The position numbers and the translations under genes were made by a program. This document shows, piece after piece, positions 25,286 to 36,787 of a stretch of 64,000 nucleotides of DNA. Source of the DNA: Parus major. Taxonomy: Eukaryota; Chordata; Aves; Passeriformes; Paridae. The notes under the pieces are model-generated. The model did not search any database. It was not told the DNA's origin and saw only the letters and a program-made list of their open reading frames with translations. Each line of letters starts with the position of its first letter. The first letter of the stretch is position 1. Location: positions 7,569,487 to 7,633,486 of the forward strand of contig NC_031781.1 in assembly GCF_001522545.3 (NCBI RefSeq), in the 5' to 3' direction.

Positions 25286-25371
25286 GACTCCTGCCCCAGT
25301 CAGTACACAGAAGGAATATCAGGCTACGATCACCTGGTCAAGACGTTTGATCCATTGTATCTTCAAACTGG
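25286..25371 (+). other. Exon-like segment with good splice signals
   Basis: The segment is preceded by TATTTTGTTTTTCCCCAG, a strong polypyrimidine/AG acceptor, and followed by CTGG|GTAACT, an acceptable donor, giving an 86-base candidate internal exon. Two of three frames stay open throughout. Frame 1 begins DSCPSQYTEGISGYDHLVKT and looks protein-like, but I cannot match it to a family. It is richer in GC than its flanks. It may be a coding exon, a non-coding RNA exon or chance. Confidence 0.25.
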
Positions 25372-26180
25372 GTAACTGAATGTTGCTCAGAAACAAATGT
25401 CAGACATTGATTCATTCAGGCTTTTCTAGGGCATCCTTTATTGTGACATTATATCCATTTACCTGGCTGTCACTGCCCACTACTTGGTTCACTTACACTT
25501 ACCTCTCCAGACTCTCTTCAGCTCCTACCATTGGGGATTTTGCTCTGTCAGTATTGCCTCCATCTTCAATCACTTTTTTTTTCCTCCAATTCCCACCTCC
25601 CCATCCTCTCCTGAAGAGTTTAGCAGCTTCCTCCCTGTCTCCTGAAGCCCCAGGCATTATTCCCACCTGTCTGCACAGGTACCTCAGCTATAGCTCACCC
25701 CATAACTGACATCCTCTCTTTATCACACAGATAAATTCCCTAAGAATCTCACAGAAAGCACAAAATTTAACCAACATTTTCTTGGACAACAGAAAATACA
25801 TCCATGAAATTACTACAATCCAACTGCTAACACTCGGGACACCATTTTGAAGGAACTGGATCAGGAAATCTTTTAAAATAAGTATTATTTACAAGTTTGT
25901 TGGTTTTGGTTTGCTTTTTTTCCTGTATTTTCTGTGTTGGAAATAGCTGAGATTTTCCAGCTAAGCACCTGGAATCATTTGTGCAGAGTATAAGCTCTTC
26001 AGACAGATACCTCACTTGGCAAGTGTCCCAAGTAATTTTATAAAATTATCAGCTAAAAGAAAGGATTTCTTTATGGGAAAGGTCAGACAACCTTTAAAAG
26101 AAGAAAGGATAACTAGGCAGGACTGTAAACTGGGAATACATAATGCAGATAAATAAACCCCATACCACTGCTTTACTGTA
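25372..26180. other. Pyrimidine-rich non-coding stretch
   Basis: From about 25480 to 25700 the plus strand is C/T-rich (CTCCTACC, CACCTCCCCATCCTCTCC), which produces a 109-codon frame with a serine/proline/leucine-rich product lacking known domains. Beyond 25740 the sequence is ordinary AT-rich DNA. Confidence 0.5.
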
Positions 26181-26184
26181 ATGG

Positions 26185-26262
26185 CTTATTTTTCAAAATT
26201 TTTTTTATTATTATTTTTATTATTATTTTTTTATTTTTCTTATTTTTTAATTATTTTTTTTC
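26185..26262. repeat. T/A-rich (TTATT)n low-complexity repeat
   Basis: About 78 bases are nearly all T with interspersed A (TTTTTTATTATTATTTTTATTATTA in short form). Simple low-complexity DNA; the surrounding 26.3-28.7 kb is also unusually AT-rich. Confidence 0.85.
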
Positions 26263-28760
26263 TGTCAGACAGGAAATTCTGAAGTGCTACAATTATAAAA
26301 TAAAAAAGATTTGGAAAATCTTGTTTAATAATGATGTTAAAGAAGCTGAAAAACTCTATTAATACGCAGAATAACAATAAATATAATTTAAATTCTTATT
26401 AACAAATTTTATTGACAATTAGTTTTTTTATATATTTATATATTTCTCCCATATTGATTTAAATTGTCAGATATTTATACAACTGTGATATTCTTCTTCC
26501 AAAGAATCATAGAAATAAAAACTGATTGCATCCATATATTCAATAGAAGGAAAAAAAATATATAACACTTTCAAGCTACAGTATTGCATTACTTAATAAA
26601 TATTTAAATATATTTAAATCTATCATAACAATGTTTTTTCTTTTAATATTTTGTACTATATTAGTGTCCATGGTGAAATTAAGGACACAATTTGCCACAG
26701 ACCAGGCTTATACAGATATATATAAATAAATACCAAATAACTTATCTACAGGTCTTCAGAATTCAATTTCAAAGTGGAAATATAATTACTCCTCCTTACA
26801 CTTTATTTTGTGAAGTTTAAATTTATTGAAAAGAGAACAAATTAGCAGCAGCAATTAACATCAGCTACTGATTATGATTGAAGATGCAATCAAAGTCCTC
26901 ACAGAGGAACATAATGCATGAACTGTACACATAACACCTAAAAAGAATGGGCTGCTTGAACAACACCCTCACGCTTCAGCAGAGAAGGTAAAACTTGCTT
27001 TTATGGTTTGATGTAAAAGGTAATGGATGACTCTCAGCTGACATTGATGGATTGGAGATCACACCTCAAACCCAGCTGGAGGAATTCCAGTTTTCATAGG
27101 TGTGATATCACTATCAGTATTGCTGCCACAGTCAAATAATTGACCAGTGACATCACACCCAAATTGTAAGATTTTATTTGGAGGCCATGGGCTGCCATGT
27201 GTTTAATACTACAGTGTACCATGAGGGCCCTTAAAGCATTTCCTTTTCATTTTTTTTCCCTCTGTTAGGTGGGTTATTAACTGTATTAGCAGTATTTCCT
27301 ATTCTGCATATAGGAAATACCTGCTCGTACCAGTAATACCTTGTCAAACTGTAAAAAAAACTAGAAGGAAACTATCCACTATCCTACACTCCATAAATAC
27401 ATCAAGCTCTTAGGCACATAAAAGTGAGACCCTGCAATCCCTGGTTAATACCAGACAGATCTCTGTTACAGTATTTTGGCTCCTTCTACACACACACCAC
27501 CATTAAATTTGATTCAAATTAACCCTGCCAAAAATTAAAGTAATGCTATTATTTACTTTATTGAATGTGAATTTTTATTATAAGAGAAAAACAACTAAGT
27601 GGAAGATGTGACAGGAATTAGAGACATTTGAAATATAAATATTTTTAATTTTTCAACATATAATTTTAAGATTAAAATATAAGATATTTACAAATCAGAT
27701 TTATTTGCTGACCAAAAAAATGGTTGCAGACAACATCTGTTGAACTCAACAAGTGCATCATCTTATTCCTCAGGACAAAGACAATTCATAAAAATACAAA
27801 CATATTTTATCTTTCTTGGGCTCCATTATTTGTAAAGTGCTTAGGCACAAGAGTTTTTCTAACTGTATGAATGAAGTAAAAACACAAAAGCCTTGGATTT
27901 TCTCACTTCAAAGGTAAAAAGTCCAAAATACATTTTAATCCCTTTAGTTACACCTTGAGGTCAACACAGTCTGAAAGCCCAGCTAAGTCCACTCATATTC
28001 TCTATTTATTAAGTATTTAAAAGATAAGTCCTTATTTCTAAAAAGGTTACTTTTAAACAATACCAACTTCAAGAATCACTGGAGATACTGAGTTATATTT
28101 AGTATTGTATAGAACTTTATGTTTTCCTTTTAGAGGACCATGAACAACCATATACATATGAAAACATTTCTATTTATTAAAATTTAGTCATCTCATTTCT
28201 GGTTTTTTGTACCACAAGCCAATGCAGAAATGTATAATATTCTGTGTGTCTAATAATGAAAGGCATCAGAGTATGAGCCAGAGTCAAATTCTTTCCCAGC
28301 ATTAATTCCACCCTTTTTTCCTCCACCATGCATTCTTGCCCCTTCTACAGCAAGCCTTGAAGTTCAGCAGCTTGAAATCATATGTCTGTCTGTTAAGCTG
28401 CTGGTATGTGGAAACAAAGTTTTTAGGAGACCCATAAAATCAAACAAGATCAGACTAAATTATCTGCTGCTGATCTGCACTGATACATTGCTGCTAGTCA
28501 CTAAACCAGTCACTTAGGGTCCTCAAAAAAATTCAAGGGCGATGAACCATGATGTGCAACTTCATTGAAAGCTAGTTAAGCACATTATCAGACAGAAAAA
28601 GCATTTTGGACCCCCTCTGTTGACACCCTGGAAAACAGTAATGGTGATAATTACCTCCCTGGCACTGGTAGACACCAGCTGAAATATTACACCACGAAAG
28701 CCCCTTCATTCCACAAACTGATCTCCTACTGACTAGGAATGCATTCAACTATTTTTTAAT
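26263..28760. other. Very AT-rich non-coding DNA, no gene seen
   Basis: This is the most AT-rich part of the window, with words such as AATATTTAAATATATTTAAAT around 26598-26618. It has no open frame of even 60 codons, in contrast to most other stretches. No transposon is recognised; AATCATAGAAAT at 26506 recalls a reversed CR1 tail but has no body attached. Confidence 0.6.
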
Positions 28761-28764
28761 TCTG

Positions 28765-29075
28765 GGATAGAAATTATGCTCCCAAACTTGTGCAGAGGTG
28801 CACCTGGAGAAAAGAAGGCTGCACTTCAGTCACTTTCTCCACAGTCATGCCTGTGCAGGTCCCTTATCCTACATGCCCAGTATCAGAAATCAGATCAAAA
28901 TGGGGCTGCTGGGCTTTCACCACTGCTCCTTTTCCTTTGGAGGACACAATGTCAGACACTGCCTTGTCTACATCTCACTGTAAAGCTGAACTTGGGCAAT
29001 GGAGTTTTCTCCTCACTCCTCTGCTCCTGCTCCTGTTGCACACACGCAGCAGAGGTTTTGCTCTCTGGTCTATAA
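28765..29075. other. GC-elevated block, three overlapping frames
   Basis: Higher GC over 300 bases keeps all three plus-strand frames open (61, 99 and 116 codons), which points to composition, not coding. CTCCTGCTCCTGTTGCACACACGCAG-type words near 29021-29048 include a CACACACGC stretch. No protein family is recognised. Confidence 0.35.
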
Positions 29076-31290
29076 TTTTTAAGACAAAAAAGGGACTTTG
29101 GCAGTCATCTAAATGTAGTGTTATGAACATTTTCAGATGACCTGCTAATTCTAATTGAAATCAAAACTATCCACAAGTGTAGAATTGATCACATCTCCCT
29201 TATACTGGGTACTAAAAACTATGAACAGGTGTGTAAAAACTAAGTGTTGAGTATGTCTTTGTGCATGAGCTTCCAGAGAAAAGTCTTGGTCCTGGAGAAC
29301 AGCAGTGTGTGGGTGGTGAGCAAGTTCAATTGACTGCTCTCTATAGCAAAATTATTCTTCTTCAGAAGAGGACTTCTCCAGGTCCTCTGCCCTGTGTAAT
29401 TGCTCTCATGGCTAAAGCCATGAGAAAACAACTGACAAAGAACCCCCGTGACATCATGTATAACATGTCTTCAAGTGATTGCTTCAGCAGATCCAGAATT
29501 TTTTGTTTAGCTATTTGTTTAGCAGTGTATCTTACATGAAAATTTCAGAATGACAGAATCCACCACACTTTTTTGGTGTTCAGTTCTTTCCAGTTGCAGA
29601 TTTCTCTCTTATGTGTCCACTTAATTTTGTGTGTGTGCATATGTGTGAAATACATGTTGCAATTAGTTCCATCACAGTTTTCCAGTCATCCTAAGTGGCT
29701 ATTTACAATTTTCAGTCCATGAATGTCCTAACAGTGCTTCTGAGTATTTCATCCCCTATTTTCTTCTACAGACATGTTCTGTCTGATTTATACTCTTTCT
29801 TCACTCATCAGACTCCTTAAATTCTGCTTCCTGCAAGAGCGTATTTCTGATTTCCACATTCTCTATTCCTGTCCTCTCTTTGCAAAATATCAGTGGAAAA
29901 GCCTCCTACCTCTGTGACTTCCTCATTTATAATACAGTAAAGTACAAAAAGGCCACTGGCATGCCCTGGTTATGTAGGGCTTATAATTTGAAATAGGACT
30001 GTTGGTAGGTTCAAGGTATAATGATGGTAGTTTTGAACCACGTTCCTAATCATGAATCTTGCAATCTGCCATCTCTCCTAATAATGAAATATCCACCCTT
30101 GTTATTAATATCCCAGCCTTTTTATGGACTAAATTTAATTAACAACATTTGAAAAATATTTGGGCTCCAAAAACAATTAAATTTCTTTATTGTTGTTCCA
30201 AGAGATATATCCTCAAAGACTCCAAAACCTTTGGCTATGAAAATAAGCATCTAAGTCTTTGATTCTTTGAATACTTATCTTCTCTGAACACATCAAGGAA
30301 AATAAGCAAACAAATAAATAAAGCAACTTTGAACTGGTACACCTAAGACTTTCAGGTAGCAAACAACAATACTTGACTGAAGTGTGTTAGAGTAAGAACC
30401 CAAATATCACAGAGACAATACCATGGACATGCTTAGAACAAGAGAAATGAAAGCCACTATACACAACAATACCATGTTTTTTTAATTCTCCCTAAACACA
30501 TGAAGCATCTTATAAGTCAATATGATGCACATTAGACATATGCCCTTTTTTTCTATTCTGCTTTTGATCATTGGAATATCATTTTTTAAATTATTTCTAA
30601 ATATAGGGCAAAAGCAAAATCAAGAATCACAGACTGCTTTACAAAGAAAATTATCAGCCAAGATCTGTGGAACTCTTTTATGAACTATCTTTCTCAATGC
30701 CTTGTATTTGCATGGTTAGTCTCCTATATTTTCACTGCCACTGTCAGCAGTTACAAGGCAGACACATACAAATTGAAAAATAAAAAATTAATTCCACTCC
30801 TAAATTCTAATCACTCCTAAGTGATGTGGGAGACAGCAGTTAGAGGAGGCACAAAATGATCCAGGACTAAGCAACATGCTCAGTAATGTAAACTACACCT
30901 TTATAGCTCTGCCAGGACTGCACAGTGAACACCTACAGGGCACACAGCAAAGCCAAGGGACCCCATTAAACTGGGAATCTCAACTGCTCAGCCTCTTGTC
31001 TCAGTGGCCCCTTCCTGAGTCCACATTTCTCACTGAGAGGAATCTGTAAAAAGGGCAGCTATGATTATAGGATTCCTCCAACATTTCAAAAATTAGTAGT
31101 CCTTCTATGGTTTATTAGATAAGGACTGACTTCTGTTGTGAGCAAACATTTGGGGTGCCTACAACATACAAGCTGCAGACTACAATGAACAAGTAAAAGA
31201 ATTATCCCTCAGAGACAAAAAGCCTGAACAGGGAAACTAAGTAACTCCTAGCAATTTACACTTTTAGAAATACTGCTATTTCTACACATG
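29076..31290. other. AT-rich non-coding DNA, no gene seen
   Basis: No gene or transposon is identified. Short simple runs occur, for example AAACAAATAAATAAAG near 30308-30323. Nothing else stands out. Confidence 0.55.
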
Positions 31291-31294
31291 CATA

Positions 31295-31355
31295 CAAAGA
31301 AAAAAGAAAAAAAAAAGAAAAAAAAGAAAAAAAGAAAGAAAAATTTAAAAAAAGG
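31295..31355. repeat. (GAAA)n / poly-A low-complexity tract
   Basis: Sixty bases of A runs are broken by single G residues (AAAGAAAAAAG, AAAAAGAAAG). This is a purine-only plus strand. It may be an old poly-A-derived microsatellite, but no retroposon body is visible on its 5' side. Confidence 0.8.
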
Positions 31356-33700
31356 TGAAGTATATTGGGTAATGATGGCTTCTGGAAGAGATATTCACAT
31401 GAAGTTTCTATTTTCCCTATGCAACCAAAAGTAACACTTGAAACTTTTTATGGAAGGTAGGAAATCATCTGCTTCAGAGCAAGGGAATGCAATGGCTGTA
31501 AGGGTGAGAGCTTTCCCAGCTCTCCAAAGACTGTCACAATCCTAAGAAATTGTGGGGTAAAATCTCCCCTACCCTCTCTCCCCCCCAAAAAAAAAGGATC
31601 TGCACAAGAATGGCCAAGAACTGCTATTTTATGGAATTGCTTTCAATAAATTTCCCTTGGTGCACATCTCCCGATTTGTGATGCCCTGTGATTAACTGAA
31701 AGTGAAAATTCAAAATCACACAGATCATAACATTCAGAATTAGTCATTTCCATTACAATCGTACTTATTATCCATTCAAGGACTTCAGCCCCTTCAAACT
31801 TTTACTACTTCAGATAAAATTATAAATAAAGAAATAAAGGTGAGAGAAATAGGAAGATACAGCCCTGATCTGAATATTTATCAGCTTTGCTCATCACTTG
31901 ACCCACTTTTTTTCAGACAGGAGTGAATAGCCTCTAAGGATTATGATTAGGGATTTAAAGGGAGACACGCTGGTGAGTTTATAGATTCCAATAGAGCTTC
32001 CTCTCACCTTGAAGAGATATGAGAGAAACTGATGGTGTGATCTGTTAAGCCTGGGGACTGAATGCTGACAAAAGGAGGGAAGGACACCAAGTAGCTACAG
32101 CACTTCTACTTTCTTTCTTCCGTGCTCAGGAAGCCAAGTTGTGTATATTAGAATACAGGTACAAGTCTGTAAAAAAGGCAGGTCACTATAAACTGTCTGA
32201 TCCTAGAATAAGTGCAGGAGGCCCCAAACATGAACAAGTTAAAAGTGAGTCACTGCATTAAACAGCTTGAATACTCATAGCATCTCAATAGGGAAGAAGG
32301 AAGAGCCACTGATATTGGAAGAGATCATCCCTTAAAAGTTGTAGTAACAGGAGAACATACCTTTGAAGAAGAAAAGCAGCTGTTTGTACTACTGTGAAAC
32401 ATTACATGCACATCTGGGGTTTCATACAAAAATATTTTATTTGTATTTCATATAAAATATATTTTATTCCAAATTATTTACCTAGTTAAGTGGGGACATG
32501 TATTCAATTATTAATTTGATTAAAGAAGTAATGAGGTGACTTGGAACTAAAAAGCATTAATTTATAAGTACACAGTTTGAATTTTGCAACATTTTGAAAT
32601 ACACAGCTTGGACACATGCACATGTAAGCAGCCCCCAAGCACATCCCAGTAACCATACCTGCCAAGTCTTATGTGCTAAACATGAAATTCATTCTTTGAA
32701 CTCATCTCATGCTCTCCTACTGCAAGAGCTCATGCATTTAGTGCAAGGTGCTGCTTTTTCTCTCCAAATCCATAACCTAATGTGCTGCACACCACTGACA
32801 GGATGATCAGCCAAGTTCCTGCAGTGGGACTCGGCAGTGGGGAAGTGACAAGGGAAGTTGGGGCCTGCACGGGCTGGGCTGTCTCTGCCATGGGAGAAAC
32901 ACCCATCTCCCACTCACATGGCTCATGTGCTGGGATTCCAATAAACTGAGAGGACTGGACCATGTAGGAGGGATTGACATGTGGAAAATCAAATATGGAG
33001 GGGAAACACTTCTTTTATGATGCACAAAACCCATTGGTGTGGTCAACAGATGGAATGCAGCCAGATGCTCATTACAGCAATGCTATTGACATTGCTACAA
33101 TTAAGGTAAGAGTCACTGTTTCCACTGTAAACTCCTGTTTGCAAGACCTTATAAATTGGCCGTAAAACTTCACTTCAGGCAGAACCTTAACACACAAGGT
33201 CTCAGCATTAAAGTATGTTTCACATATATTAAAAAAATGGTGTGCCTTTCAGATTACATGGTAGCTCAAAACAGGTTTCTCATTCTTGTTCTAGTATTCT
33301 CTGCACTCCTTGCACTCAGAAAAACCTTTGTGTCTACTGAGTAGAATGATGGAATTTTCCATTCTAATTACAATTTTCCATAGTTGGGAGCAATTCCATT
33401 TCTTATTTTACTATCGCATTAATAAGCTAAGTCGTTAGCATTGGAAAACTGGTTATCATCTTTTGAAACAGCATTTGTAATTCACAACAGCTCCCATATA
33501 TTCATTTAACATAATCAAAAGGATGCATTATAGTTTTTGAGTCTATTTTCCTCACATAAACACTCTGCCCCACTGTAAAAAAAATCCGCTAGCTAATACA
33601 GTATGTTACCCTTTGTCCCTGAAGTAAGAAGGGAAAAATTTCCTTGGATTTCAACAGGAGCAGATCCCAGCTTTCAAAGTACATGGGTGCATTACACTAT
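31356..33700. other. Non-coding DNA, modest GC rise at 32.8 kb
   Basis: 32815-32960 is GC-richer and holds overlapping frames on both strands without recognisable products. At 33108-33116 a good donor-like AAG|GTAAGAG ends a 138-base open stretch, but no convincing acceptor precedes it. The remainder is ordinary AT-rich sequence. Confidence 0.45.
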
Positions 33701-33704
33701 AATT

Positions 33705-33815
33705 ACTTCTTATTTATGGAGTGCTGACAGTAGGCTCAGTGCTGTGCAAACAAAAGAAGACATGGTCCCTGCCCCTTGGGGCTTGCAATCTGAAAACACA
33801 ACAATTGAGGCACAT
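33705..33815 (-). repeat. Ancient LINE 3' end (L2/CR1-like)
   Basis: Read on the plus strand, the words TTTATGGAGTGCTGACAGT, CTCAGTGCTGTGCAAA, AAGACATGGTCCCTGCCCC and TTGGGGCTTGCAATCTG occur in the order of the reverse complement of the L2 LINE tail (TTTATTGAGC..CTACTGTGTG, CAGGCACTGTGCTAGG, AAGTCCCTGCCCTCATGGAGCTTACATTCT). The element is therefore inverted. Many substitutions and no intact reverse transcriptase are present. A CR1-L3-type relative would look similar, so the family call is approximate. Confidence 0.5.
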
Positions 33816-35230
33816 AAAACATCAAGTGGTGATACAGTCCACAGTGAAACACTGACGTGTTTGTTTTCCCATAAATAAATCGCTTCTTGGGGGTGGAGAG
33901 AAAAGGGGCAGATAGTCTTCTTCAATTTGATCTTTAAGAAAGGATTTGAAAGATTTCGTATTCCTAACAACCTGTCTTCCAAGCTCCCCATCAAGTATGG
34001 CTGTGAGAAAAACAATATATAATGTGTAAGGACTTAGTAGACATTATCACAGAAAAAAGTTAAGTTTGCTTTAGAATGCTACTGTAGGTTTGCATTAAGA
34101 GGACACATGACTCTATTTCTGCACAGAATGTATCTGCCTTTATACACACACCACTGCACAACCCACCACAGCTGGGAGCCAGACCAGACAAGGGACTTTC
34201 AGTAGAGATTCTGTGCTTGTGAAACCTGGATTGAGATACACAAACCCAGTGCAATTTGTCTTTAAAGCACAACTGCAGGCAGGTTTTCTAAGGCTCAGGA
34301 ATGACACTGGTCTAAGTGCTCCAAGGTAGGGCCCGTTTCAGCAGCCCTCCAGGAGACAGAGAACCCTTCATTCCGTTCCCTCCGAGGCACATTCCAGTGA
34401 CATTCCCAGCAGACACAGAGTCAGACTCACCCTATACTACGGAGCAAGTTCTTGGTTTAGAACAGTAGTTTTAAACTTAATTTAATCAGACCAGCTGTAA
34501 TTCAAACATTAGTGGAAGGCCAAGCACTTCTTTCTCCTGATTTCTTCTCCTCTGGCCAGTGACAGCCGTACCATGGGCCCTGTATGTCTTCCCACTGCCA
34601 AATTAAACTAGGAAAAATGTTGGGAACAGGAAGACATTTTGGCACATGCAACACAATCCCAACTAAAGTGCTGATGTTAATGCTTCTGGAGCACTCCTCA
34701 ATTGTGTATATGACAAAATCCAGTCAAAACTTTGTAAGAGCAAGATCCTGCAGCTTGTAAGCTCCACAGTGCAAGTGTCTGAGACTATGGCTTTGCATTC
34801 TTCACATAAACTTCTTATGACCTGTGGCTTATGGCTGGATACAGTTTTTAAATTAATCCAGCCTTGGTTATTTATCACACTGGGTCAGTGACGAGTTTTT
34901 ATAAAAATATTCGTTAAATAAACATTTACACTGTTAACTTAATAGACTGTAATGTCTTCACAGAATCACAGGGTGGTGGTTTTGTTGTGGGTTTTTTTTT
35001 TTTTAAGACCAAGACCTAAAATTTGACCTACCCTAGAAGTGATCCTCCTTTCCATTTATTTTTCTTTTCTACCCTGTCTGTCACTGGTGAAATCGAATTA
35101 ATGAAAGGCAAGTGATGTTAGTAACAAAAGAATTAATGTCTAGGGAGTACCATAAGAAACTATACATAAGAAGCAATAACAATAAAACAGTACGAAATAA
35201 TGTGCAAGGTTATTTGTTTACTTCCACCAA
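33816..35230. other. Non-coding DNA, no gene seen
   Basis: No gene. 34310-34440 is somewhat GC-richer and keeps a few CpGs. At 34955-34979 TTCACAGAATCACAGGGTGG resembles the start of an inverted CR1 tail, but the expected GGTTTGGGTTGGAAGGGACC does not follow, so I do not call it. A T run lies near 34990-35004. Confidence 0.5.
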
Positions 35231-35231
35231 G

Positions 35232-35380
35232 AGGAATCCTGGGGCTTGCAAAATGAGCTCATTTTAACTGAAGGGAAGGATGCTGGTGGAGGGAGGATGA
35301 CATCCCTGCCCATGGCAGAGGGACAATGACAAGGCCTTTGAGGGTCCCTTCCAACCCAAACCGTTCTATGATTCTGTGAT
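35232..35380 (+). repeat. CR1 LINE, 5'-truncated 3' end
   Basis: The 3' terminus GGGTCCCTTCCAACCCAAAC followed by CGTTCTATGATTCTGTGAT (to 35380) is the diagnostic CR1 end with its ATTCTATGAT repeat tail. Upstream, TGACATCCCTGCCCATGGCAGAGGG (key words CCTGCCCATGGCAG) fits the CR1 3' untranslated region. The 5' limit is uncertain. CR1 is the dominant LINE in birds and also occurs in crocodilians and turtles. The copy is a typical short 5' truncation, contains no coding sequence and shows modest divergence, so it is younger than the other relics here. Confidence 0.9.
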
Positions 35381-36680
35381 AAAGGAGCTGTGGCAGACAA
35401 GCTCAAATTCACAGGTTTTCTCATCCAAATAATGAAACAGTGTACTAAATAAACTTCAGTATAATTACAGTAGGTTTAAATATTTTAGAAGACACACTGG
35501 AAAATCGAGTGGGAGAGAAAAAAAAAAAAAGGAAGCAGCATTTAATTTTTGACCACCCAACCACAGTGAGGTAGAATTTGTGCTGACTGCACTTTGCAAA
35601 CAGAAATGTGCAAGGAAATGTAAGTGAACACCATCCCTACATCCACACTACAACACACATTTCTGAGAGTTCTTCCTCTGCTATCCCCCAATATTATGAT
35701 TAAACCCACTTATGCTACTTAAGACATCTTTTCACTGTTACTACATTCAGAGGCAATGAAGAGTGTTATTTACACACAGAGTGGAGGTGGATGTACATGG
35801 TGTCTAGAAATATAAACTGTCATGAGGGACATCTTAAGGATAAAAAATGAGACGTAAGACAACAGAGATAAGACTATGCAGACTTAACTACAAGCCATTC
35901 ACAAAGAGGTATTTACAAGATAGCTATAGATTGATTTTTACCTTGAATCCTTGAATAGCAAAGAAAGAATGGGAAGATATGTGGTGGGATTGAAGACACA
36001 GAAGGTGCTTCGTGCCGTGTGAGTGCATTTGCTCTGGCTGGGCACACACTGCAATCCACAGCCAGGTACAAGAGCTACACGTGAGTCGTCCCCTGGTCCT
36101 GCTGGCCACTGCTGAGCAGAACCTGCCTCCTCCTGCTCTTGGCAATGCTGTGCTGGGGATGAAGGTCACTACATTCTGCTGACCTTCTATGCTGTGATTT
36201 TTTTTTTCCCATAAAAATTCTGTCTCTGTTGCATTCCTTACAGCGCTCCCTGTTAAGACAGTTCTTCATACATGCAATATACATAAATTACTTTAATAAA
36301 AGCACTGGAAAAGGTCCATTAGTAAGCAAACAATTACTAAATCAAACCACTTTAAAAGAAAACAACAACAACCATTTTGTCATTCTCTTGCAAGAACACA
36401 TGAAATAATCTCATGCAAAATTCATGCCTACAGACTTGCCAAATACCATGAGCTGAGTGTGGGTTTCACACATCTAAGCAAAGCAATTTAACAGCAATTT
36501 TCAAGACTATTTTTAAACCTCTAAGATCAGACTAAATTCCATCATATTAAGATAAAGGAATCGGTAAATAAAGAAATCTGTGTAAACTGCATTTTTTCCT
36601 AAAGGATTTTTTGTTATTTGAAAGACCTACAAAATTCAGTGTAGTGATGAAGCACTTCTCAGTTTGCATCATCTCAGATG
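35381..36680. other. Non-coding DNA, no gene seen
   Basis: An A run lies at 35519-35531. 36000-36180 is GC-richer and holds overlapping minus-strand frames (81 and 69 codons) whose products are not recognised. No repeat family is identified. Confidence 0.5.
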
Positions 36681-36701
36681 CCTTTTTCTCTTCCATGTTA
36701 G

Positions 36702-36787
36702 GGGATTGTCATGGCAAGCCAGGGAGTTTGCTGTGACTTCTATTGCTTTTATTCTGGAGTTCTGCAGGACCAAGGCTTTAAATTGTA
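36702..36787 (+). other. Exon-like segment after a strong acceptor
   Basis: GCCTTTTTCTCTTCCATGTTAG (ending 36701) is a strong acceptor, and the following 86 bases are open in two frames. One ends GFKL followed by TAG at 36785-36787; the other continues to TAA near 36807. There is no clear donor, so this would be a terminal exon, but no polyadenylation signal is obvious at the usual distance. Chance is a serious alternative. Confidence 0.15.

Noticed and set aside
26504..26516. AGAATCATAGAAA, like an inverted CR1 tail
   Set aside because: Only about a dozen bases agree and no CR1 body is attached.
32974..33111. Open stretch ending in AAG|GTAAGAG
   Set aside because: The donor is good but no convincing pyrimidine tract and AG precede it, and the product is unrecognised.
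34955..34979. TTCACAGAATCACAGGGTGG, like an inverted CR1 tail
   Set aside because: The expected GGTTTGGGTTGGAAGGGACC and CR1 body do not follow.
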